From: Blastobasis lacticolella
Lineage: Eukaryota > Arthropoda > Insecta > Lepidoptera > Blastobasidae
Length of the DNA: 64,000 nucleotides
Assembly: GCA_905147135.1 (NCBI GenBank)
Contig: LR990051.1
Coordinates: 19,373,115 to 19,437,114 of the forward strand
Direction of reading: 5' to 3'
Shown here: positions 55,860-64,000 of the stretch, one piece after another
How the letters are laid out: the number at the start of each line of letters is the position of its first letter
How positions within the stretch are numbered: position 1 is the first letter of the stretch
Made by a program: the position numbers and the translations under genes
Notes under the pieces: model-generated
The model's database searches: none
Seen by the model: the letters and a program-made list of their open reading frames with translations, nothing else
What the model was told of the DNA's origin: nothing

Positions 55860-56092
55860 GTGGAGGATCTTGCGGTATGAAACAACCAATTCGCTCGTAC
55901 GATTCGGATGTAAAATCTGCTGCCAGCCACAGTGTTACCTTTAGACCATGACATAGGATCGTTCAAAGTGTATATTACTAAGCTCTTCGGAGGCTGGCAA
56001 CGCATTGGTGAGTCCCCTAATGTCCATGTGCAGCGGTGACCACTTTCCATCAGGTGGCCCGGTTGCCTGTTTGTCTGCCGTATAACATATAA
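55860..56092 (+). mobile_element. Family A retroposon 3' region, plus copy
   Basis: GCCAGCCACAGTGTTACCTT, GGCTGGCAACGCATTGGTGA, GACCACTTTCCATCAGGTGG then CCTGTTTGTCTGCCGTATAA and a short A-rich end. It gives the family's orientation. Confidence 0.65.
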
Positions 56093-56669
56093 AAAACAAG
56101 AGCAGTAAGCTGAAAGAGGATACATGCAAATATAGGAACATATCGTTATTTTCCCCTACAGATAGGCAGAGACCATATTTTTCCTCTTGATTTGTTCCTG
56201 CCAAAACTCTCAAATACGATACAGGTGCTTAAGAAAATCCTGCGTTCCAAAACAACAAACTCTCTTGAAAAAAAAATGAGACGTTAAGCATAATCGTCCT
56301 GGCAACCCTGAGACGGGAAGTGGCGCGCGGATTCTTATATTTACATTCAGGTTGTCGCGGCGTCGGCAGATTTATTTATTCACTTCTTTAGAGCGCGCGC
56401 AGTGACCGTGGACGCCTCACCTACCCTCGTACGCACTGCGGCGCGGCAGAACACGCTTGGGTTTTTTATTATTTTGTTATTTTAAGTTGTACAATTATTT
56501 AAGAGGGGGGGGGCCAGGAGGTCCATTACACAGGTTAACTAGTCTGGACTCCCGTCTCCCAATCAACTATTTAATATTTTAAAATGTCTTTGTAAATTTT
56601 TTTGGGAGAAAAAAAAATTATATGTAATGAATCGGTTTGCCTGATAGTGTATTCTTCGAACAGTACAAT
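56093..56669. other. No supported gene
   Basis: A CpG-rich patch at 56388-56460 (AGAGCGCGCGCAGTGACCGT) and a run of nine G near 56505. Unassigned. Confidence 0.35.
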
Positions 56670-56795
56670 ATTGAATATCTTCAAGGCCAGAGTGAGTAGG
56701 CCGTTTCCAAACAGGCATCCTCCAATTCCGCCCACATCGCTATCTATCAGATGATATGACAGTCAAAGAACTGCCTGCCTAGTAAAAATACATGA
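56670..56795 (+). mobile_element. LINE C-terminal scrap (KARVNR type)
   Basis: The frame gives NIFKARVSRPFPNRH and the end has ACTGCCTGCCTAGTAAAAAT. Homologous to 39780-40045. Confidence 0.55.
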
Positions 56796-57391
56796 GATGG
56801 ATGGTTGTATAAAAAGTCCAGACATAACTTTAGCAATAGTTTCAGAAAATCTGGTGGAATCACGTGACCAGGGGGAGGTCTATTCTCACGCTGCGACATC
56901 TAGAATTCCATAAGAGAGAACCATTTCTTAGGTAGTCAAACTTCTGGTACAAACCAAACCATGTCATTTCAAAGAACTGCAACTACCAATCAATCTAACC
57001 AAATAAAACCACCTCAATAAAAAACACGGCGTCTATTCCTCGCAGTGCGTAGCCAGACCCTTGTCCACTATGATATGTGTTGCGTGAAATTTTGTTTTTC
57101 ACTGCCGGGGCCGAAGGTAGCGCTGACAAATGCCCGCCAGTTTATCATAGCGGAGAGGATAGTGGGGTGAAGGCGCGGTGACCGTCGGCCTGTTTACATA
57201 CTGTTTGGGAAGGGGAGAATGGGTCTTGCGATTTCCTCGAAGTGAGTGAGTTGAGCGATATTTTTGGAATAACAAGGTCTTTGAGGTAGAGTGACCTGTT
57301 CAGAAATCCTACTTGTCACGATATTGTGCTGTAAATTCCATACCTGATTATTTTAATCGTTTGAAGGAAAAATACATACCTATATTCATAA
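56796..57391. other. No supported gene
   Basis: Unassigned. Confidence 0.3.
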
Positions 57392-57625
57392 CTAGCTTTT
57401 GCTCGCGACTTCCTGCGTAGAATTTTTTTAATGACAGTTAAGCTTTGGCCCCACCATCCATTTTAAGTGACCTCTTTGGTGCATGAATGCTAGTACTACG
57501 GAGATGTCAAGCTGTGTCTCTGGAGCCGAATTAGATAAAACGTGGCTAAGATTTTAAATTACACCCCAAGCTGCCAAACTGTGATAATCCCATCAAAATC
57601 CGCAAATCCAAGCAAAATACAACCG
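57392..57625 (-). mobile_element. Helitron-like repeat, family J, copy 1
   Basis: On the minus strand it ends GCAGGAAGTCGCGAGCAAAA then GCTAGT. The interior AAGTGACCTCTTTGGTGCAT, AGTACTACGGAGATGTCAAG and CCGAATTAGATAAAACG is shared with 60108-60345. The CTAGT terminus suggests a Helitron. Confidence 0.5.
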
Positions 57626-59071
57626 TATCACCTTCTCCTAGACCTCGAGCGCTACTTCTTACATCAGCAGAAGCGTCTTATTTCCTGAACCACTCAGCAG
57701 TCTCCTTCCGCGGCATTATTTCCTTACAGAAGGTCTTAAACTACCTTACAGATACACGCCACCTTTGTAACTCCTAAATTAGAACGCGCCCTTTGCTTTC
57801 TCATTCATCAAACGCCTAGCAGTGTCGGCAGCTGACCGACTTCGGCACTCACAAATCAAATGCCATCAGATGCTATCACCGTAAAGCACAAGGAGGGTAT
57901 TAATACCGAGACAAAGGTGGTTAATGATGTAGGTGATCCGAACAAAACGAATTCATTGACTGCCATCCGTGCGTTGGACGAGGGATGGGATGATTCGACA
58001 ACTGTTGTCGATGAATTTTATTATATTACACCATTATCCATATTCTTCTTCATCGAGTCGATGGACTAAACTCTGACTTATACTTTATTCGCCCAGTATT
58101 CGGCGACGCATACAGCGTTTGAACTGGCCTCGAACAATTCCTCGGTATTGAAGTATACGGAAACGGTTTACGTTAATGCAAAATAAAAGTTATTGTATGC
58201 GGTTAACAGTACATCGAAATGTTTGGTACTATTTCTTGAATCTAAAATCCGATAAATTTTCCAGGAATGTGTAAAAAACATACACCTGCCACACCTGCCT
58301 GCCTGCGTACAAAAATACATACCTTGTCAATCCGCCAAAACTGAAAAACAGGTGTGAATTCACACGATGTGTCACTAATTTATCTTTATTTTTATAAGCA
58401 AATAACCATTTAAAATGCATTATAATTAGTTTACATACATGGATAGTTTATCGAATATAAATAAGACAGAGTAAAGAATAGTATTTGGTATAGAGTAAAA
58501 TGGAATGAAAAGTTATTATCTGCAGTTTTATAAGAATTTGAAAATACCCCTTTTCATTTGTCATCAGTTTTGTGTCATATACATATAACCAGATGTAATT
58601 TTATGAAGAAGTTATCAAAATGAAATTATATGCACCAGTTAGTTTAATGTCATGTGTCATACCTACACAGTTTCCAAATGATTTGTGATATAAAAGGAAT
58701 TAAAAAATTTGCTTATATTAAATTTACAGTTTCCGTTATTATCGCCATACAAAACCGCAATTTCCTAGGTAAAGGCCTATAATTTATCGATACATTTCTG
58801 CCCACCACCAGTCGGACAATTATAATCTGAAGTCACGCACCATTGGTGATGTATACTGCGCCGAGGTGGGTATCTGTTACTTTGACAACGCCACCTTGCG
58901 GGTCTTTGTTGTTGGTGTATTTCGGGAGCGTGCGCAGGCGACCGTTCCGTACCTGTGCTTGATGGTTGATTGCATGCTGAAAGCGAACTAGAACTCTGTT
59001 TGTTCTATCTAGAATTTAATCAGAAATACAGTCGTAATGACTCTGTAGGCTAATATCGTAATGCTGTTGCC
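57626..59071. other. No supported gene
   Basis: Unassigned. The 69-codon frame at 57860-58069 lacks motifs. TTCTTCTTCATCGAGTCGAT at 58043 resembles the insert start at 49960. Confidence 0.35.
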
Positions 59072-59241
59072 AACAATTCGCTGATTTCAATAATTGAAAT
59101 TGTTTCTTTTGCGATTACGTATGATCGATTTAATAGTTTTATTTTATTGCAATGGAACTTTGTTAGCAACTGAACCCATGAAATCGATGCTATGGAATCG
59201 CAAAAGTAACAATTTCAATCATTGAAATCAGGAAATTGTTC
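59072..59241. mobile_element. Palindromic MITE of about 170 bp
   Basis: The left arm GCTGATTTCAATAATTGAAA, TTGTTTCTTTTGCGATT is mirrored by AATCGCAAAAGTAACAATTT, CAATCATTGAAATCAGG. The arms are about 40 bases. The inner GATCGATTT/AAATCGATG pair continues the palindrome. Confidence 0.75.
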
Positions 59242-59267
59242 ACATCAGAGTTACGTAATTAACCAAC

Positions 59268-59490
59268 TGGCCTAGTGGCAGAGTGCTAGCGAAATCGAAA
59301 AACAAAGTTAAGCAACGCACGTAGAGACCGGGAACTGGATGGGTGGCTGTTTCGTACTTTGAGCTAGATTGACATCACACCGAGTTTGCCGCTCGTAGGT
59401 CAAACTCGTTATATTGTTGGCGAAACGAGGTTCCACACTGATGTGAGGGCAAGATTCAAGTCCAGCAGTGGACTTTTTTAATGTAAAGTG
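59268..59490 (+). mobile_element. 5S rRNA-derived SINE-like repeat, copy 3
   Basis: AAAGTTAAGCAACGCACGTA and CCGGGAACTGGATGGGTGGC follow 5S box A and box C order. The next sequence, TTTCGTACTTTGAGCTAG, equals the other copies. The 3' part (GAGTTTGCCGCTCGTAGGTC, AAACGAGGTTCCACACTGAT) is diverged. It is preceded by tRNA A-box-like TGGCCTAGTGGCAGAGTGCT at 59270, so the head could be a tRNA/5S composite. Confidence 0.6.
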
Positions 59491-60107
59491 ACATTCTGAG
59501 TAAACTTTTGCAATAAGAGGTGCGATTAGCTGAGTTGGAGTTGGTTGATATAGTTCAGAAAAATACTAATTTTTCCAAGTAAATGAACCTGCGTCATTTG
59601 CCGACGTTTAACCACTAGGGCACCACGGCTTCTGCAAAAAAAAATACTCAATATCTACACTCCCAATCGGCGTCATATCGCGATTGACCTCATGCATAAT
59701 CTTGGCGCCCCTTTGCCCGTGTCCCTTCTTCCCCCTCTCTCCCTGGCTCCCCCAAATTCATCGCATAGTAGTGCATTCGGTAATCCCGTACCTGGACAAA
59801 TCCCGTAACAGGATTTGGTCTCACGGTTGGTGGGCCGATATAGACTATCGGTTTATCGAGTCAGATGCGTAGCCATGGCTAATAGCTGAGCCTGATTGTG
59901 TGTGGCGTGCCTTTGTTATTGTATTTTATGTTGAGGTATGTGTCGTTGGGTGAGTGGGAATATGGGGTAGTTGTAAATTTGGAACTTTCTCCCACGAAAG
60001 CTAGAAAATAAGGAATATAGTTTTGATACTTTTTCCTTGTAATATTTCGGTACGTTGCAAATAAGTTTATGAACTTTTTTATCGAAATACCCTAAGTACA
60101 CTCTTAT
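59491..60107. other. No supported gene
   Basis: Unassigned. Confidence 0.3.
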
Positions 60108-60345
60108 AAGAAAATATCTTTTGCCCGTGTTTTTATGACAGTTTAGCTTTTGCCATTTAGCAGTTTCCATTTTAAATGACCTCCGTATCATATGAATGCC
60201 TGTACTACGGGGAGGTCATGCTATATCACTGGTTCAATCTACCCGAATTAGATAAAATATGTCTGAGATTGTACCCTGGATTTCAGGCTACCAAACTATA
60301 AAACCGAATCAAAATCAGTAGTTTTTGCGTGACGCGCGGAAAGAC
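60108..60345 (-). mobile_element. Family J repeat, copy 2
   Basis: TTTTGCCCGTGTTTTTATGA, GACCTCCGTATCATATGAAT, GTACTACGGGGAGGTCATGC and GAATTAGATAAAATATG match 57392-57625. On this copy GTAGTTTTTGCGTGACGCGC is preserved at the far end, but the CTAGT terminus is lost. Confidence 0.5.
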
Positions 60346-60639
60346 AACCGGCCCTCGGCCAAAAATTACAAAAAAGATTTTATGTCATAGTTAGATACGT
60401 CCCAGAATGCTATCCCTACTGTACAGACACGGCTTTTTGCAGGTTTATAATAGACTAGAAACTGATAATGACGGAAGGTCAAGGATAGGAACTACTGAAT
60501 GGAACAAGATAACCCCATCGTGTTTGGGCTCTTTGGAATGGTCTTGATGAGTACTATACCCCTAGGTGATATTCATGGTCTGATGTTGACTGACTCTTAT
60601 AAAAATACTGAGTAAGACTTTACGCATGAGCATCTTCAC

Positions 60640-60757
60640 ATAGTACAATACAAAGTCGCTTCCCGTCGTGTATCTATGTATGCTTAAATCTTCTTAAAAA
60701 GGTAGGTATGTGCAAAGTAGGTAAAGGTACGCGACCGAAGTCGCGGGGTCCACTAGT
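60640..60757 (+). mobile_element. Helitron-like element ending in CTAGT
   Basis: ATACAAAGTCGCTTCCCGTC, then GTATGTGCAAAGTAGGTAAA, GCGACCGAAGTCGCGGGG (stem CGACCGAAGTCG), and CTAG followed by T at 60753-60757. Much of the interior of the family is missing. Confidence 0.5.
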
Positions 60758-61334
60758 ACATAACATAATCCACATTTCTTGCTGAACATATGCGAACACA
60801 CGTGACAGCTCCCAGATTATTGCAGCACTAATCCCCTAGCTGCGCACACGCACTCGCACATGCAGCGTACCTTGATGGATCGCTGTACAGCCAAAGGGTG
60901 GCAAATATTTGCTAATGGCATAGCCAAGGGGTGCATAATTACAACCCCAATGCACATGTCCGATATAAATGAGATTTCGGCTGAAGTACCGTTGAGTGCG
61001 AGGTGGGCGAGGTACTTATTAAATGGACATCTGTTGGATTTGCTAGTGCTGTTTGGAGTGGTGTCTTTGATTGGGATTGGTGTTTATTTTGTAAGAACTG
61101 GTGGATAGGTACGTAAACCCCGATTTCTGGTAGGAGTATGTATCCACGGATCCTGGTATCAAATTGAATTGGGAACGGGTCCCGCCGATTTGTATCCACT
61201 GATACTGGAATCCCTTTCCAACGAAAAACAAATTAATGTTTAATAACTATTTTCGTGTGTGGCTACAATTTATATTGGATACATATTGCGTAAGCCCCAG
61301 GGATACGTGGAAAATAGGTGCCTAAACCTGTCTG
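60758..61334. other. No supported gene
   Basis: Open frames on both strands at 60860-61231 overlap one another and have no recognised domains. They may be chance. Confidence 0.3.
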
Positions 61335-61512
61335 TATAAGGAGAAAGGTCCCGCGGGAGACCCAAGAAGCGACGGATTGACATCGCCGAGTCGGATGCGA
61401 GAGCCAACGGGTTACGACGAGAAGATGCCGAAGACCGGGCGAAGTGGAGAAGAAAAAGAAGGAAAGCAGACCCTGGCAGAAGCCGAGATTGACCGCTCGG
61501 ATCATAATGATT
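61335..61512 (+). mobile_element. RTE-like LINE C terminus (RPKKR type)
   Basis: The frame reads RPKKRRIDIAESDARANGLR, then REDAEDRAKWRRKRRKADPG. This fits the C-terminal end of RTE-like reverse transcriptases (pattern RPKKRW-DRI-EDMR-A-ED-DR-KWRR--R-ADP). It is followed by CCGCTCGGATCATAATGATT. Shorter copies lie at 62281-62352, 44539-44590 and 26896-26984. Confidence 0.65.
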
Positions 61513-62280
61513 GATTTTGTAAATCTATAGCACTTAATTGAATCTAACACGGCCATAAATTAATTTATTCGTTTAGTCATTGACATGAGAAAATAAACCA
61601 TGCACCTGATGATTTTATTTCAATAATTATTTTATTTTATTTTATTTATTTACTATACTCAACTTAGGTTAAGGACGTAATGTAGAACTTAATAAAGTGC
61701 TTTCTATGTCTATGTTGTGTATCTCCTTGCCATTAGATAACCCGCTTGCTTATTCGCCTCCGTCTATTACGAAATTAAAATTAAAATTAGATATTCGAAT
61801 CTCATTTATTCACAAATTCAAGTACCATACAGGCATCGGGGATGTGAATTTCAATAATTACCGGTCTCGAACTAAACGATGCGCCACTCGAGCGCCCCTC
61901 GCCACCCCAGCGCCCCCGGCGGTGGGGGCGGGAACTATTGTTCCTCTAGTTTTAATTTCGTCCCACCTCCGACGTGTGTGATCCCCAGTGCGTAGGCTCT
62001 GTAAACAATATTTTATTTTGGGGGTCGCGTGTGTTGGTAGTTTGATGAAAGTGTGATTAAAATGTTGCTCGGGAACAAAATTCGATATCTTTGCCAACAT
62101 CATCGAAATCACTCTTTGAATGACTTCAAAAAGAAAGAGGCTCTATATTCGACCATCAATCAGAAATCAAAAAAGTGATATATCAAATATTTTGGATATA
62201 GAGGAAAAATGGAGCCTACTCACCTGATGTCACAATCTATATTTAGCTTTGTTTGTTGTATACCTGCCTGTATAAATAGT
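61513..62280. other. No supported gene
   Basis: TATTTTATTTTATTTTATTT at 61630-61650 is a simple repeat. A GC-rich part at 61885-61935 lies in a frame without motifs. Confidence 0.35.
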
Positions 62281-62352
62281 GGTCTCACGAAAGGTCCAAG
62301 AAGCGATGGAATGACATCGCTGAGTCGGATGCGAGGGCCAACGGTTTAATAT
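62281..62352 (+). mobile_element. RTE-like LINE C-terminal scrap
   Basis: AAGGTCCAAGAAGCGATGGA, ATGACATCGCTGAGTCGGAT and GCGAGGGCCAACGGTTT match 61345-61415; truncated after that. Confidence 0.6.
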
Positions 62353-62385
62353 GCAAGTATTTGCAGCCTTTATTTACTATTGTAG

Positions 62386-62657
62386 ATCATCATCATCATC
62401 ATCATCACAGCCCATAACAGTCCACTGCAGAACTTACGGCCTCTCCCACGAAAGGGGAGGTTATTGCCGTAATCTCCACGCTTGGCAGGCGGGTTGGAGA
62501 TCGCAGTTATAAATATAACTATGGAAAACGCTGCTGCCCATTTTCCAGTCTACAGAGACTTTTAGATAGTTCGCCTCGAAAACGTCAGTCGTCATGTACG
62601 ACACCCACGAGTTTAAGGAATTTATGCTATTCGACTCTGCCGAACACCACACGGCTA
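62386..62657 (-). mobile_element. Family D repeat, copy 6 (full)
   Basis: A complete copy with a six-unit ATC run at its 3' end (62387-62405), as expected of an RTE-type tail, and GAACACCACACGGC at the head. It is followed 11 bases later by the target duplication of the next SINE. Confidence 0.8.
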
Positions 62658-62682
62658 GATCGTACGACGAGATCGTAGATAA

Positions 62683-63100
62683 ATAATAATAATCATCTTG
62701 GCGTTAATGTCCCGGTTGTGCTCTCGCGCGCGAGGGCCCGGGGTCCGCCTTGACCATGATCCAGGATTTGGCAGGTCAGGTTATTGCAGTGAAGTGACTG
62801 CCATCTGACCTCCATGACCCTGCTACCACCCCTGGTAGCAGGGTCATGTACTGACCCTGCTGACATGGTCATGTCCAATCTGGTCAGGTTCCCCAACCTG
62901 ACCCGATTGGATCATGGTTACACATCCAGTCGCCTGAATGTGCAAGTTTTATCACGATGTTTTCCCTCACCGTAAGAGCATCGGTTAGTATTCAACTAAT
63001 GTACATAACTCAGAAACCAGTCATTGGTACATGGCCTGAGCGGGATTCGAACCCGGGACCTCTGGCTTACGAGTCGTATACTCTAACCGCTCACGTACGG
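62683..63100 (-). mobile_element. Full-length SINE E with 15-base target duplication
   Basis: CGAGATCGTAGATAA occurs at 62668-62682 and 63101-63115, exactly flanking the element. On the minus strand: head near 63100 with GGTCCCGGGTTCGAATCCCG (perfect B box), GGCCATGTACCAATGACT, body, and an ATTATTATTAT tail at 62683. The A-box end is shortened. The middle (62813-62910) contains a fold-back duplication not present in other copies. Confidence 0.9.
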
Positions 63101-63115
63101 CGAGATCGTAGATAA

Positions 63116-64000
63116 TAAGTAGTAATTGTCTATAACCATAGACGGGCCTCTACCGCCAGGTAGGCCGAAAGCTTGTTTGCCACATTAGTGGTAAAAAAAA
63201 GCTCCCTTAAATATCCAAGTCCAAAGAGAACCCTACCAAAACCCCGAACAACTCACTCCTCACTCACTTCTACTACAACAACAAAAAGAAAAGTCCAAAA
63301 TAAAATGTTTTGAATTGCCCGAGGCATAACGGGCTTACCGCCGGACATTATTCGTTCTTTTTATTATTATCATTTTTTTATATTTATTTTATTAGCCCCG
63401 GGATTAGGGGGTCTAAAGGTGAATGGATTCTGTAGGTATTAAATAAAAATTGGAACGTGCGGGTAATAAACAATGGGATTGGCTTGGATTTTAATCATAA
63501 TAGCTTTTATTGCTGGTTATTGTACGGCGGCGGTTCGTGGTATTGTGTTGGATGAAATTATTTGATTCGAGATACGTTCTGGTATCGAGGTATGCAGTGT
63601 TGAATAAGAGCTTGATTAAAATAATAGGTATTCCTCACAAAAAGGGAAATTCTTTGTAATTAAATACTTAATTTAAGATAAGGGGCATACCTATTACTTA
63701 TCTACGTAACGTTACACTTAATATACCATAGAGGAAGATATTATTAGTAGGTTATCTAAATATTTATATGATAATAATATTGCAACCTGAACATTATTCC
63801 TAACATGACTGCCACTGGGCAATAATTAAACCGGGCCAATTTGTCTTGATCTGCAAAAAATGGCTATATCAAATAACAATATAACCTGTAATTCAGGCAA
63901 AACACAGTATCTGTAGAAGGTATACAAATTAGCCCATATTTTGTTAGTATAAATGTTAAAACTAAGTGTTTGTAACTTATTCTATAACTTTTTAATTTGC
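63116..64000. other. No supported gene
   Basis: AT-rich to the end of the window; nothing recognised. Confidence 0.35.

Noticed and set aside
63040..63100. A tRNA gene on the minus strand with GGTTCGAATCCCG
   Set aside because: The anticodon arm and acceptor do not close; it is flanked by the 15-base duplication of a SINE.
1..64000. CRISPR array, prokaryotic operon, prophage or endogenous virus
   Set aside because: No regularly spaced repeats, no bacterial-style gene packing, and no viral structural or polymerase genes; the only polymerase is of non-LTR retrotransposon type.

Overview
This 64 kb window looks like a gene-poor, transposon-crowded intergenic or intronic stretch of an insect nuclear genome, most probably a moth or butterfly (Lepidoptera). 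The grounds are a moderately AT-rich background, no long open reading frames except those of one retrotransposon, and many diverged copies of repeat families I recognise as typical of lepidopteran genomes: tRNA-headed SINEs, RTE-type and Jockey/CR1-type LINE tails, and Helitron-like elements ending in CTAGT. The assignment to Lepidoptera rests on recalled repeat types, not on a search. I could not support a single host protein-coding exon, tRNA gene or functional rRNA gene. No CRISPR array, prokaryotic operon or provirus is visible.

Layout. 0-5 kb: GGGTAG-like simple repeat, LINE 3' ends, first copy of a 260-bp repeat (family D). 5-13 kb: RTE LINE 3' fragments at 5.1, 9.9 and 13.0 kb, a complete tRNA-derived SINE (family F, 7.05 kb), copies of a second tRNA SINE (family E), and a head-to-head SINE pair at 12.6 kb. 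13-22 kb: a palindromic MITE, a Helitron-like element, LINE 3' ends, a G-rich/CG-alternating tract and a SINE-like repeat with a 5S rRNA-derived core (20.6 kb). 22-27 kb: a 395-bp MITE, a CCCTA-rich array, and the main element, a CR1/Jockey-superfamily LINE on the minus strand (23.6-26.1 kb). It keeps the end of its endonuclease, the whole reverse transcriptase and the C terminus, but is 5' truncated and frameshifted. 27-44 kb: more E, F, D and RTE copies, two long-TIR MITEs, a second 395-bp-type MITE in inverted orientation, 5S-derived copies, LINE C termini and a Helitron-like end at 43.86 kb. 44-64 kb: an unusual five-fold alternating palindromic cluster (44.63 kb), SINE copies with clear target-site duplications (49.9 and 62.7 kb), further palindromic MITEs, and LINE tails.

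How the parts relate. Family D and the RTE LINE fragments share a 3' end followed by ATG/GAT repeats, so D may be mobilised by RTE machinery. Families E and F carry tRNA-like A and B boxes for RNA polymerase III and presumably borrow LINE enzymes. The palindromic elements (131-395 bp with inverted ends) are non-autonomous DNA transposons; no transposase was found here. The family letters A-L are labels used only in this annotation. Most repeat boundaries were read by eye and are accurate to about 5-20 bases unless a target-site duplication is stated.
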